Shown here piece by piece: positions 1 to 8,908 of a stretch of DNA of 64,000 nucleotides; within the stretch, counting starts at the first letter, position 1, and each line of letters begins with the position of its first letter. Made by a program: the position numbers and the translations under genes. Origin of the DNA: UBA4416 sp040387555. Lineage in GTDB: Bacteria; Bacteroidota; Bacteroidia; B-17B0; Aurantibacillaceae. Location: assembly GCA_040387555.1 (NCBI GenBank), contig JAZKDO010000005.1, forward strand, positions 124,001 through 188,000, given 5' to 3'. The notes beneath the pieces are model-generated. The model was not told the origin of the DNA. It worked only from the letters and a program-made list of their open reading frames with translations, and made no database searches.

Positions 1-2804
1 GAACAGGAACTCATGAATTTGGACATTGTTTTAATCTTTATCATATCTGGGGAGATGATAATGGCGCTTGTTCCGGTTCTGATCAGTGCTCCGATACGCC
101 TAATCAGGGAGCAGAGCATTATGGTTCTTTCACGGCAGGATCAGTACAAACAGACGGATGTGCTACATCAAGCCCTGGTACAATGTGGATGAACTATATG
201 GACTATACAGATGACAAGAGTATGTATATGTTTACCGCTCAGCAATGTGCCCGTATGGAAGCGGTTGTCAACACTGCCCCCTGGAATATATTAGCAAGTT
301 CACTGGGCTGCACACCAGTTTCAGCTTTAGATGCAGGAATTAGTAGTATAGTTGAACCTGTTAACGGAACGTCTACTTGTAATACAAGTGTTACACCAAA
401 AATTACTTTGTCAAATGTTGGATCGGCTACACTGACCTCTGCAAAAATTTTATACAAGATTGACGCTCTTGCTACGCAAACCCTGAACTGGTCTGGCACA
501 CTGGCATCAGGATCATCAACCGTATTAACTCTTAATAGTTATACTGGATTATCAGTGGCGGCTCATACATTTTCAGCAACAGTAACTGCCCCTAATGCTG
601 GTACAGATGCGAACTCTAGTAATAACACGCTTGCATCCACATTCACCATTACCGCTGGTTCTGCTTTGCCGTTTTCAGAAAGATTTGACGTTGTAACATT
701 TCCACCTACAGGTTGGATGAAAACATCAGCGAATGTGACGGATGCATCTGCAACGTGGACTCGTTTAGCAAACACAACAGGCATACCTGTTGCCCCTTCA
801 ACTACAGGATGTGCGAAAATGAATAATTATGCCGGATCTATTGATATTACTGGACAAAAGGATGCGTTACGGACACCGGCTTTGAATTTATCAGGAGCAA
901 ACAGCACATTGAGACTCGTGTTCGATCGATCTCATAGAATGTACAGCACGACCGATATTGACTCATTAAATATTTATATTTCCACAGATTGCGCCGCCTC
1001 ATGGACAAAATTATATACTAGGGGAGGAACTCAATTAGCTACTGCCGTTGGAACCCAAACCAATGCATATACACCAACCGCAAATTCACAATGGTTAAGA
1101 GATAGTATAAGTTTATCAGCTTATGTGGGCCAGCCAAGTGCTTACCTTAAATTTGAATCTCGCAGCGGATGGGGAAATAACTTGTATTTAGATAATATCA
1201 ATGTAAAATTTACGCCTGCTGCAGGGCCTCCTGTTTCTAGTTTTTCAACAGCCGCTACAAAATGTACAGGAAGTTCTATTGCTTTTTCTGATGCCTCCTC
1301 AAATTCACCAACAAGTTGGGCTTGGTCTTTTCCGGGAGGAACGCCATCATCATCATCTGTTCAAAATCCAACTATAACTTATACAGCTGCAGGAGTCTAT
1401 ACCATTACATTAGCTTCTGCTAATGGTTCAGGAACCAGTACACCTGCATCGCAGACCATTACGGTAAATGCCATTCCTTTAATGACAGTGAATAATGCAA
1501 CCATTTGTTCTGGAACATCAGCCATTTTAACTGCAACCGGAGCCTCAACTTATAATTGGAATTCAGGGCAAACAACTCCTACTATTTCAGTTTCCCCTTC
1601 TACTGGAACAACCGTTTATACAGTTACTGGCACGACATCAGGATGCAAAAATACAAAAACAACAAGTGTAATTGTTAATGCCACACCAACTGTTGCCGCT
1701 ACTTCAAAAACAATATGTATAGGATCAGTAGCTGCATTAACAGCAAGTGGAGCCCTTACTTATACATGGAATACCGGAGCAACGTCATCATCAATTACGG
1801 TTACTCCAACTGTTTCTTCAAATTATTCAGTGGCTGGTACTAATTCATTAGGATGTACAAATACAAAAACATTAAGTGTCACTGTTAATAGTTTACCTAA
1901 TATTACTTCGACATCAGCAACGATTTGTGCAGGTTCTACCGGAACAATTAGTGCAAGTGGCGCAAGTACCTACACATGGAATACAGGTGCCACTAATGCA
2001 AATTTAATTGCCAGTCCAACTACTAATACAACATATAGTGTCACCGGTACATCTGCAACAGGTTGTATCAAAACAGCAACAGCTTCTATAGCAGTTGGTT
2101 CTGCGCCATCGATTTCGGTAAATTCATCAACTATTTGTGCAGGATCATCAACTACTTTAACTGCAACAGGAGTTACTTCTTACACCTGGAGTACAGGCTC
2201 TAACGCTTCTAATATTAGTGTATCACCGGGCGGAACTACAATCTATACTGTAACAGGTTATTTAGCAGGATGCACAACAAGTGCTTCTCAAACAGCTACT
2301 GTGAATGTTAATTCGTCTCCAACTGTTACATTAGCTGCAATTTCCGGACCCTTATGCACGAATAACGCCGCTATAACTTTATCAGGAAGTCCGTCAGGTG
2401 GTAATTATAACGGAACAGGAGTGAATGGTTCAACTTTTGATCCTGCTGTTTCCGGTGCAGGAACGTTCACTATCACTTATAATTATACGGATTCAAAGGG
2501 ATGTTCTGCAACCAATAGCAAAACGGTGAATGTGAGTTTGTGCACAGGAGTTGAAGAGGTTTCAAATTCTTCCGTCTCAGTTTATCCTAATCCTGCAAGT
2601 GATTTAATTCAGGTAACAATGAGTGCGTCTTTAGTGAATCATGCAATCGTTGAAATGTATGACGCGGTTGGCAAATTAATTATAAATGAAAAAGTAACCA
2701 ACACTAATACAACTCTTCCTATATCTGGATTAGCAAACGGAATGTACACCATTCGTGTTGTTTCAGAAAACAATCAAAGTGTGATCAAATTAATTAAGGA
2801 ATAA
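1..2804 (+). CDS. Secreted M43-like metalloprotease with T9SS sorting domain (5' truncated)
   Basis: The reading frame is open to the left edge in phase with base 3, so the gene starts outside the window; the first ATG at 183 lies inside the catalytic domain. Bases 12-59 encode HEFGHCFNLYHIWGDD, a metzincin zinc site of the pappalysin (M43) type, and bases 189-215 encode the Met-turn region MNYMDYTDD. Next come a region of about 100 residues resembling a CARDB fold, a jelly-roll-like segment (around bases 670-1215), a PKD domain (around 1240-1470), and four or so Cys-containing repeats of about 85 residues with TYTWNTGAT-like cores. The last 75 residues (VYPNPASD to KLIKE) are a T9SS type A C-terminal sorting domain, implying export and cell-surface attachment or release. 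No T9SS core genes are in the window. Likely a degradative enzyme for extracellular protein; the substrate is unknown. Confidence 0.9.
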   Translation, partial: TGTHEFGHCFNLYHIWGDDNGACSGSDQCSDTPNQGAEHYGSFTAGSVQTDGCATSSPGTMWMNYMDYTDDKSMYMFTAQQCARMEAVVNTAPWNILASSLGCTPVSALDAGISSIVEPVNGTSTCNTSVTPKITLSNVGSATLTSAKILYKIDALATQTLNWSGTLASGSSTVLTLNSYTGLSVAAHTFSATVTAPNAGTDANSSNNTLASTFTITAGSALPFSERFDVVTFPPTGWMKTSANVTDASATWTRLANTTGIPVAPSTTGCAKMNNYAGSIDITGQKDALRTPALNLSGANSTLRLVFDRSHRMYSTTDIDSLNIYISTDCAASWTKLYTRGGTQLATAVGTQTNAYTPTANSQWLRDSISLSAYVGQPSAYLKFESRSGWGNNLYLDNINVKFTPAAGPPVSSFSTAATKCTGSSIAFSDASSNSPTSWAWSFPGGTPSSSSVQNPTITYTAAGVYTITLASANGSGTSTPASQTITVNAIPLMTVNNATICSGTSAILTATGASTYNWNSGQTTPTISVSPSTGTTVYTVTGTTSGCKNTKTTSVIVNATPTVAATSKTICIGSVAALTASGALTYTWNTGATSSSITVTPTVSSNYSVAGTNSLGCTNTKTLSVTVNSLPNITSTSATICAGSTGTISASGASTYTWNTGATNANLIASPTTNTTYSVTGTSATGCIKTATASIAVGSAPSISVNSSTICAGSSTTLTATGVTSYTWSTGSNASNISVSPGGTTIYTVTGYLAGCTTSASQTATVNVNSSPTVTLAAISGPLCTNNAAITLSGSPSGGNYNGTGVNGSTFDPAVSGAGTFTITYNYTDSKGCSATNSKTVNVSLCTGVEEVSNSSVSVYPNPASDLIQVTMSASLVNHAIVEMYDAVGKLIINEKVTNTNTTLPISGLANGMYTIRVVSENNQSVIKLIKE

Positions 2805-2825
2805 TATTTTAAATATCAGTTCAGT

Positions 2826-2855
2826 AAAAAAGGTTTGTGGAAGCAAACCTTTTTT
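2826..2855. terminator. Bidirectional Rho-independent terminator
   Basis: A perfect 12-bp inverted repeat (AAAAAAGGTTTG at 2826-2837 and CAAACCTTTTTT at 2844-2855) has a 6-nt loop. It carries T runs on either strand and lies between two convergent genes, so it can end both transcripts. Confidence 0.85.
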
Positions 2856-2859
2856 ATTA

Positions 2860-3774
2860 TCACTGAGTTGGTAAATTTTTCTTTTGTCTTAAATACAAAA
2901 CATCACCGATCATTAATTTATCATCTTGTTTTAATCTGTTTTTTTTGCACAATATGCTTAATCGTATTCCGTGTAATTGTGATATAGATTTTAAGGTTTC
3001 ATTCTTTTGAACAACATGATATGGCTCCAGAGCTTTACGGCGCTTTTTTTCGATATAAATTTTTTGACCATAATTTAATTTATCAGTTTTTAACAGATCA
3101 TTATATTCAAGAATCTGATCCAGCTCAAGATTAAAATCATGAGCGATTTTGTAAAAAGAATCATGATCTTTGGCAATGACAAAACGAATATGGTTAAACC
3201 TATAAACTTCACGAATTGCCATATCAGACTTAAGAATTTCCTGTGATTGCAAGTGTTGTTTTGGAGTATTTTCTATAACATTCAACTCCTGTAACTTATA
3301 ACGTTCAATTAATTCAATTAGCCTTTCGGGATATTTTGGATCAGTAGCATAACCCGCTTTTTTTAGCCCATAACACCAACCTTTATAGTCGTTAAGAGGA
3401 AGTTGAAATAAAGAAGCATATCTTGAACGCGAAAACAAAAACATACTATGGTCACTATATGAATCCAATACATTTTCATATTTTCTAAAACACTCTCCTG
3501 TTGAATCATCGTCCATAATAAAGGATTCGCCTCCCCATTCTTTATGGCATTTAATTCCAAAATGATTGTTAGCATTTTGACATAAGCGACTATTGCCGTT
3601 TCCGCTTTCCAACATGCCTTGTGCTAATGTAATACAGGCAGGTACTTTGTGTAAATACATTTCTTTGATGGCGTCATCTTTAAAAGCGGAAATATATTCG
3701 ACCGGCGTCATGGTTTTTTGCGCTGATAAAAAGCTTGTAAAAACAGAAAGAAAAATTATGTATTTATAGTGCAT
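2860..3774 (-). CDS. Exported GH73 glucosaminidase with two LysM domains
   Basis: A 304-aa protein predicted to cleave the glycan backbone of peptidoglycan in the periplasm. Residues 1-18 form a signal peptide. Residues about 25-165 match the GH73/FlgJ-type N-acetylglucosaminidase fold, with the catalytic Glu in MLESGNG (Glu56) and the following NNHFGIKC segment typical of the family. Two LysM-like peptidoglycan-binding repeats follow (about 198-245 and 252-298, the second starting YHVVQKNETL). The start codon overlaps the stop of the AlkD-like gene upstream by one base (TAATG), suggesting translational coupling. The assignment to a GH73-LysM cell-wall hydrolase is firm; the physiological role (division, turnover or predation) is not shown. 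Confidence 0.88.
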   Translation of the reverse strand: MHYKYIIFLSVFTSFLSAQKTMTPVEYISAFKDDAIKEMYLHKVPACITLAQGMLESGNGNSRLCQNANNHFGIKCHKEWGGESFIMDDDSTGECFRKYENVLDSYSDHSMFLFSRSRYASLFQLPLNDYKGWCYGLKKAGYATDPKYPERLIELIERYKLQELNVIENTPKQHLQSQEILKSDMAIREVYRFNHIRFVIAKDHDSFYKIAHDFNLELDQILEYNDLLKTDKLNYGQKIYIEKKRRKALEPYHVVQKNETLKSISQLHGIRLSILCKKNRLKQDDKLMIGDVLYLRQKKNLPTQ

Positions 3775-4526
3775 TACCTTTTACGATTTTCTTTTAATTT
3801 CTGTTTTTCTTTTTCTGTCATTTTTTCAATGCAGGCAGTGAAAGCAGTAGAAGTAATGGATTTAATATTTTCTCTGATAAAATCAAAGGTTTGTTGCGGA
3901 TAAACGTTATAGGATTCCCTAAGAGTCCAGCCTACTGCTTTTTGAACAAAATATTCTTTATCATTCAATAAAGGAGAAATAAATTCACGAGTTAATTCAA
4001 AACTCACATGTTGTTTTTTTGTTCTTGCATAATAATATAGCGCAATTAAAGATTGACGACGCTCCCAGATATTTTTCGAAACGTTCCATTTTTTTAAGAT
4101 GGCAATCATTTCCTTTTGTGAATCCGTATGCTCAACTAATCGGGTCAGATACTTTGATAGACAATCAGAATGCGCCCAGTTATCGACTTGTTTTACCCAA
4201 AGCGGTAATTTTTTTAATTGTGTGTGAAGGGAAATATATTTATGGTTCTTATCTAAAAAAATAAATGCCTGGTTCTTTGTTTCAAAGGTATTGCTTTGGA
4301 CGTAGATATCGTTAAATATCAAAAATGTTTTCTCCTTGTCCTCAGAGTAAAAACTAAATCCTTTTTTGTGAGCTTCAGTTTGGATTTTTGAGACAAGGCC
4401 CAAAACGTTTAATTTGGTGCCTATATACTTTTTCAGTTTTTCAGATTTTTCCTTATCGTTTTTTAGTGATAAACGATTTAGTGTATCTTCTACTTCTTTG
4501 GTATATTTGTTTTGACCTGGTCCCAT
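3774..4526 (-). CDS. AlkD-like DNA alkylation repair (HEAT-repeat) protein
   Basis: About 250 aa from the ATG at 4526, which has an AGGA-type ribosome site a few bases before it; an upstream ATG at 4559 would overlap the neighbour's start and is less likely. The sequence is all-helical with the segment WERRQSLIALYYY, then EYFVQKAVGWTLRE, typical of the AlkD/AlkC-like DNA alkylation repair family, whose HEAT-like repeats cradle damaged duplex and release N3- or N7-alkylated bases. The family is recognised from these motifs; activity on DNA is inferred. It is the first gene of a two-gene minus-strand unit with the GH73 hydrolase. The divergent prolyl oligopeptidase begins only about 20 bp away, leaving almost no room for separate promoters. 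Confidence 0.72.
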   Translation of the reverse strand: MGPGQNKYTKEVEDTLNRLSLKNDKEKSEKLKKYIGTKLNVLGLVSKIQTEAHKKGFSFYSEDKEKTFLIFNDIYVQSNTFETKNQAFIFLDKNHKYISLHTQLKKLPLWVKQVDNWAHSDCLSKYLTRLVEHTDSQKEMIAILKKWNVSKNIWERRQSLIALYYYARTKKQHVSFELTREFISPLLNDKEYFVQKAVGWTLRESYNVYPQQTFDFIRENIKSITSTAFTACIEKMTEKEKQKLKENRKR

Positions 4527-4547
4527 TTCCTCATCAAAAATAATCAA

Positions 4548-6653
4548 ATGAAAGTTCAAAAAGTAGCATTGTTAAGCGTTCTGTTCACAAATTTTTGTTT
4601 AAATACTTTTAGTCAAATAATTTATCCGGAAACAAAAACTGTTAAACAGACTGACGATTATCATGGTATTAAAATTGAAGATCCATACAGATGGCTTGAA
4701 GATGATAATTCATCGGAAACGAAAGCATGGGTTGAAAGCCAGAATAAAACTACCAGCCAATATTTTTCCCAAATCACATTCAGGGATAAAGTAAAAGATC
4801 GGTTAACCGCGTTATGGAACTATGAAAAAATGGGTACGATCTATAAAAAGGGATCACTGTTTTTTTCTTTGCGAAATAATGGACTTCAAAATCAGTCGGT
4901 TTTATATGCCCAGGCTTCTTTGTTAGCTGATCCTATTATTGTTTTAGATCCAAATACCTTATCCAATGACGGAACAACTTCATTAAGTGGAATGGGTATC
5001 AGTAAAGATGGCAAATATTTGGCCTACGGCATTTCTAAAGCGGGAAGCGACTGGGTGGAAATTCATGTGAAAAATATTGTCACCAAAGAAGAATTGAACG
5101 ATGTGATAAAGTGGGTTAAGTTTTCTGAAATTTCCTGGAAGGGTAATGGATTTTACTATAGCTGCTATGATGCTCCTTCCGGTGATAAAGCATTTACTCA
5201 GAAAAATGAATTTCATAAAGTGTATTATCATACTATTGGAAAACCACAAAGCGAAGATGTTTTGGTGTACGAAGATAGAGCCCATGGCGATAGAAATTTT
5301 TCTGCTCAGGTGACACATGACGAAAATTATTTAATTATTTATGAAAGTGAAAGCACCAGTGGACAGAGTTTCATGATCAAAGATCTGACAAACCCACAGA
5401 GTAAATTTGTTCCAATCATTTCTAATTTTGACAATGAGTATAGTGTCATAGAAAATATAGGAAACCAGTTTTACGTTTATACCAATTATAATGCACCACG
5501 CTATAAATTAGTAAAAGTTAGTTTGAATAACGCTTCCATTAATAACTGGGAAGATGTTTTGCCTCAACAGGAAGATCTTTTAGAAGGTGTTACTTTCTGT
5601 GGAAATAAGATTATTTCTAATTATTTAAAATCAGTTTCTTCAAAATTATTTCTACATCATATAACCGGTAAAAAAGAGAAAGAAATTTTATTGAAAGGTA
5701 TTTGTAAAGTTAATGCTCTTCATTCTAACCGTGACGAAAATTTCGCGCTTTATTCCACTGTTTCTTTTACAAGCCCTGAAGAATTTTATTTTTATGATTC
5801 AAGAGCAGGAACAAGCCGTCGGATTTTCAAACCAAATATGCCATTTAAATCAGGTGATTATGAAACGAAGCAGGTTTTTTACAAAAGTAAGGATAGTACA
5901 AAAGTGTCGATGTTTATTACCAGTAAAAAGGGAATAGAACTTAATGGAAATAACCCGTGTTTTGTTTTTGGCTATGGTGGTTTTAATGTTTCCTATACGC
6001 CTGAGTTCAGAATTGACCGCGCTGTATTTTTAGAAGCTGGAGGAATTTATTGCGTTCCTAATTTAAGAGGCGGAGGAGAATACGGAGAAGAGTGGCATGT
6101 GAATGGTACTAAGTGTAAAAAACAAAATGTGTTTGACGACTTTATTTCCGCCTGTGATTATCTGGTGGACAATAAATATACATCTCATGAAAAATTAGCG
6201 ATTCACGGACGAAGTAATGGAGGTTTATTAATTGGCGCCGTAATGACACAACGTCCGGATATTGCTAAGGTTGCTATCCCCACAGTGGGCGTATTAGACA
6301 TGCTGCGATTTCATTTATTTACTATTGGAAGAGCGTGGACAGTTGATTATGGTTGTAGTGAGAATAAAGAAGACTTTGATTGTCTTTTGAAATACTCTCC
6401 GTTGCACAATGTAAAAAAAGCAAATTATCCTGCCACGTTGATATTAACTGGTGATCATGATGATCGTGTAGTACCGGCGCATTCATTTAAATTCGCAGCG
6501 ACATTGCAGAAAAATAACATAGGGAAGAATCCCGCCTTAATCAGAGTTGATGTGAATGCAGGACATGGATCAGGCAAACCAACTGATAAGCAAATTGCTG
6601 AATTTGCAGATCTTTGGAGTTTCGTATTTTATAATCTTGGAGTAAACTACTAA
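4548..6653 (+). CDS. Prolyl oligopeptidase (S9A), exported
   Basis: 701 aa from the ATG at 4548, which gives a clear signal peptide (about 1-21, ending NTFSQ); a longer frame from 4512 would bury that signal. The N-terminal part has the YPETKTV and DPYRWLED signatures of S9A enzymes, followed by a beta-propeller. The C-terminal alpha/beta hydrolase carries the triad: Ser556 in GRSNGG, Asp638 in GDHDDRVVP and His673 in AGHGSG. These enzymes cut short proline-containing peptides after Pro; here the protein would act in the periplasm, probably in peptide scavenging. The 3' end overlaps the convergent gene by 4 bp. Full length and apparently intact. Confidence 0.95.
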   Translation: MKVQKVALLSVLFTNFCLNTFSQIIYPETKTVKQTDDYHGIKIEDPYRWLEDDNSSETKAWVESQNKTTSQYFSQITFRDKVKDRLTALWNYEKMGTIYKKGSLFFSLRNNGLQNQSVLYAQASLLADPIIVLDPNTLSNDGTTSLSGMGISKDGKYLAYGISKAGSDWVEIHVKNIVTKEELNDVIKWVKFSEISWKGNGFYYSCYDAPSGDKAFTQKNEFHKVYYHTIGKPQSEDVLVYEDRAHGDRNFSAQVTHDENYLIIYESESTSGQSFMIKDLTNPQSKFVPIISNFDNEYSVIENIGNQFYVYTNYNAPRYKLVKVSLNNASINNWEDVLPQQEDLLEGVTFCGNKIISNYLKSVSSKLFLHHITGKKEKEILLKGICKVNALHSNRDENFALYSTVSFTSPEEFYFYDSRAGTSRRIFKPNMPFKSGDYETKQVFYKSKDSTKVSMFITSKKGIELNGNNPCFVFGYGGFNVSYTPEFRIDRAVFLEAGGIYCVPNLRGGGEYGEEWHVNGTKCKKQNVFDDFISACDYLVDNKYTSHEKLAIHGRSNGGLLIGAVMTQRPDIAKVAIPTVGVLDMLRFHLFTIGRAWTVDYGCSENKEDFDCLLKYSPLHNVKKANYPATLILTGDHDDRVVPAHSFKFAATLQKNNIGKNPALIRVDVNAGHGSGKPTDKQIAEFADLWSFVFYNLGVNY

Positions 6654-7546
6654 AAACCGTAACCTTTAAAATCTTTTTTAAATTCTAAAGCAGGCACTGG
6701 TTTGTTCACTTCCAAATCATAAAAATCGTAGCTTTCAAATAGGCCAATTTCATCGTAAATACTAACGCTAATTGGCAGCATAGTTTTTTCATCAACATAA
6801 AACACTGCTTTTTTACAGTAAAAAGTTGGGGTTTTAATAACTGTACCTTCTTTTAAATAACCGTAATCATCATACAACTTATTTTTACAGCGAAGCATGT
6901 AATCATTAACGGTTAGCTTTCCAGCTATGCTGCTGACTGTTTCTTTGTGCTGAACAACATAGTCGTGATAAGCAAATTCCAAATTCTCATAAACTAATAA
7001 GTGACAATTCATTTTGTTTTTTTCAACTTTCCCTACATAGTTTAAATGCTTTGCAATTTGCTCTTTTTCTTTGCTGAGCGCAATTGCAATGGTTCGTGCA
7101 GTAAAATCAAACCCAATATCCATAATGGTAAAATGTTGATTCTTACGCATGAGATTACCCCTTGGGTCTAAACTCATTGTAAAGTATGGGAACACATGTG
7201 GCTTTACAAGTGCCTTATTGTTATTTTCACTTTCATTATATAATACTTCCAGTTTATTTTGAGTATTTACCAAATAAGATTTTCGGGGATGAACCTGGAG
7301 TTTTACATTGGTAGTAGCTGTGGCATAACCTGATTCTACGCGTTCAACAGATTTTATGCTATAACGTAAATAACTTACCTTTTTAGCTGAATCAAGCATG
7401 TCGGTTATTAATTTAAAATCTTTGAAATGTTCATGGGACACTTCTTTAGGATTTTCTCCTAAATGACGTTTGATTTGTTTTTTAGAAAGTTGGGAAAACA
7501 AGCTTAAAGAACAAAGAGTGAATATGAGAAGAATGATTTTAAACAT
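6650..7546 (-). CDS. Exported LolA-like/DUF1571-type protein with an internal LysM segment
   Basis: 298 aa with a signal peptide (1-18, ending SLFSQ). The body resembles the DUF1571/outer-membrane lipoprotein sorting group: a series of beta strands with a late segment CKKAVFYVDEKTMLPISVS, where the protein describes a curved sheet in known LolA-like folds. Unusually, residues about 196-243 (YVVQHKETVSSIAGKLTV, ending GTVIKTPTFY) read as a LysM peptidoglycan-binding domain embedded inside the sheet region. The protein therefore probably works in the periplasm near peptidoglycan. It lies alone between the convergent prolyl oligopeptidase and divergent kdsB. The family call is moderate; no function should be assumed. 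Confidence 0.6.
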   Translation of the reverse strand: MFKIILLIFTLCSLSLFSQLSKKQIKRHLGENPKEVSHEHFKDFKLITDMLDSAKKVSYLRYSIKSVERVESGYATATTNVKLQVHPRKSYLVNTQNKLEVLYNESENNNKALVKPHVFPYFTMSLDPRGNLMRKNQHFTIMDIGFDFTARTIAIALSKEKEQIAKHLNYVGKVEKNKMNCHLLVYENLEFAYHDYVVQHKETVSSIAGKLTVNDYMLRCKNKLYDDYGYLKEGTVIKTPTFYCKKAVFYVDEKTMLPISVSIYDEIGLFESYDFYDLEVNKPVPALEFKKDFKGYGF

Positions 7547-7634
7547 TGTTTACGAAGATAGCAGATTGTCTAAGATATCGCAAACAAAGTATTTGTAATT
7601 TTTGTACTTTTAAAATCTCATTTAAAATAAAAAC

Positions 7635-8381
7635 ATGAACCCTATTTTAGGAATAATTCCGGCCAGATATGCTTCAAGCAGGTTCCCCGGAAAACCTCTG
7701 ATTGATATACTTGGAAAAAGTATGATACAGCGTGTATATGAACAGGCGGCAAAATCAGGTTTACTTACGGATGTGGTTGTGGCAACAGATGATGAACGGA
7801 TTTTTACTCATGTGGAATCATTTGGAGGAAAAGCGGTTTATACCAGTGCTGATCATCCAAGCGGAACTGACCGATGTTTCGAAGCTTTTCAGAAAATGAA
7901 TGAGGATTTTGAATATGTCATCAATATCCAGGGTGATGAGCCTTTTATTGACCCCACTCAAATTGATTTGTTATGCGAAGTATGCACAGGAACAACTGAG
8001 TTGGCAACTTTAATGATTCCCGTTGATTCTCATGAAGTTTTGTTTGATATGGGTGAAGTTAAAATCACCTTGAATAAAGATATGGAAGCTTTGTACTTCA
8101 GCAGGATGGTGATTCCTTTTATAAAAGGAAAACCTCAGGAAGAGTGGCATAAGCATTATCCTTATTACCGACATGTAGGTATGTATGCTTATAGAGCAGA
8201 TATCTTGGAACAGGTTACGAAGCTTGAGCCGTCTTCTCTGGAAAATGCGGAATCGCTTGAACAGTTGCGTTGGCTGGAGAATGGATTTAAAGTAAAATGT
8301 GCAATCACCAATTTTGACAGTCACTGTATTGATACGCCGGAGGACATAGAAAAAGTGATACGCCTAATGAATATTAAATAA
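7635..8381 (+). CDS. kdsB: 3-deoxy-manno-octulosonate cytidylyltransferase
   Basis: 248 aa, the normal length for KdsB, which activates Kdo with CTP to CMP-Kdo for lipopolysaccharide inner-core assembly in the cytoplasm. The N-terminus has the nucleotide-binding PARYASSRFPGKPL motif, followed by VVVATDDERI, ADHPSGTDRC and INIQGDEPFID, which hold the CTP- and metal-binding residues. The stop codon overlaps the next ATG (TAATG at 8379-8383), so it is probably co-translated with the shikimate kinase. Its presence shows that the organism builds a Kdo-containing outer membrane. Confidence 0.97.
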   Translation: MNPILGIIPARYASSRFPGKPLIDILGKSMIQRVYEQAAKSGLLTDVVVATDDERIFTHVESFGGKAVYTSADHPSGTDRCFEAFQKMNEDFEYVINIQGDEPFIDPTQIDLLCEVCTGTTELATLMIPVDSHEVLFDMGEVKITLNKDMEALYFSRMVIPFIKGKPQEEWHKHYPYYRHVGMYAYRADILEQVTKLEPSSLENAESLEQLRWLENGFKVKCAITNFDSHCIDTPEDIEKVIRLMNIK

Positions 8382-8905
8382 TGGAAGAAAAGAAATTAAT
8401 ATTTATCTGCGGGTTCATGGGCTCCGGCAAAACCACCCAAGGAAAAAAACTTGCAAAGGAACTCGGATACTATTTTATAGACCTTGACGATTATATTTCC
8501 AACAAACACGAACAAACGATTACAGAGTTGTTTCAGGAAATTGGTGAGGAAGAATTTCGTAAAATTGAAACGAAGTCATTGAAAGAATGCATTGATGATA
8601 ATTTGAAAGCGTTAATTGCTGTTGGAGGAGGAACTCCTTGTTTCAATAAAAATATGGATTTAATGATTTCGACTGGCAAGGTAATTTATTTGAAAATGAA
8701 TGCGGAAGAGTTATACAATCGACTGTTTAATGCAAAAGAAGATAGACCATTAATTAAAGATAAAGCCAACGAGGAGATGTTTGTGTACATTGAAAATCTT
8801 CTGAAGACAAGAGAAGTATTCTACGATCAGGCTCAGATTATAATAAGTGGCGTAACCGTTGATATCGATTCTTTGAAAGATAAAGTCTTAAACTACAAGG
8901 CCTAA
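8381..8905 (+). CDS. aroK: Shikimate kinase
   Basis: 174 aa, typical of shikimate kinase, which phosphorylates the 3-OH of shikimate in chorismate and aromatic amino acid synthesis. Seen in the sequence are a Walker A loop GFMGSGKTT (about 11-19), the DLDDYI shikimate-binding aspartates, EFRKIE with the substrate-binding Arg, a glycine-rich VGGGTPC loop, and the lid Arg in KEDRPLI. It follows kdsB with a one-base overlap and precedes an exported protein by 3 bp, so the three probably share a transcript although their functions differ. Confidence 0.93.
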   Translation: MEEKKLIFICGFMGSGKTTQGKKLAKELGYYFIDLDDYISNKHEQTITELFQEIGEEEFRKIETKSLKECIDDNLKALIAVGGGTPCFNKNMDLMISTGKVIYLKMNAEELYNRLFNAKEDRPLIKDKANEEMFVYIENLLKTREVFYDQAQIIISGVTVDIDSLKDKVLNYKA

Positions 8906-8908
8906 TCC

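Noticed and set aside
183..2804. Start of the M43-like protease at the ATG at 183
   Set aside because: The zinc motif lies in the same open frame at bases 12-59, upstream of that ATG, and the ATG falls within the Met-turn region; the true start is outside the window.
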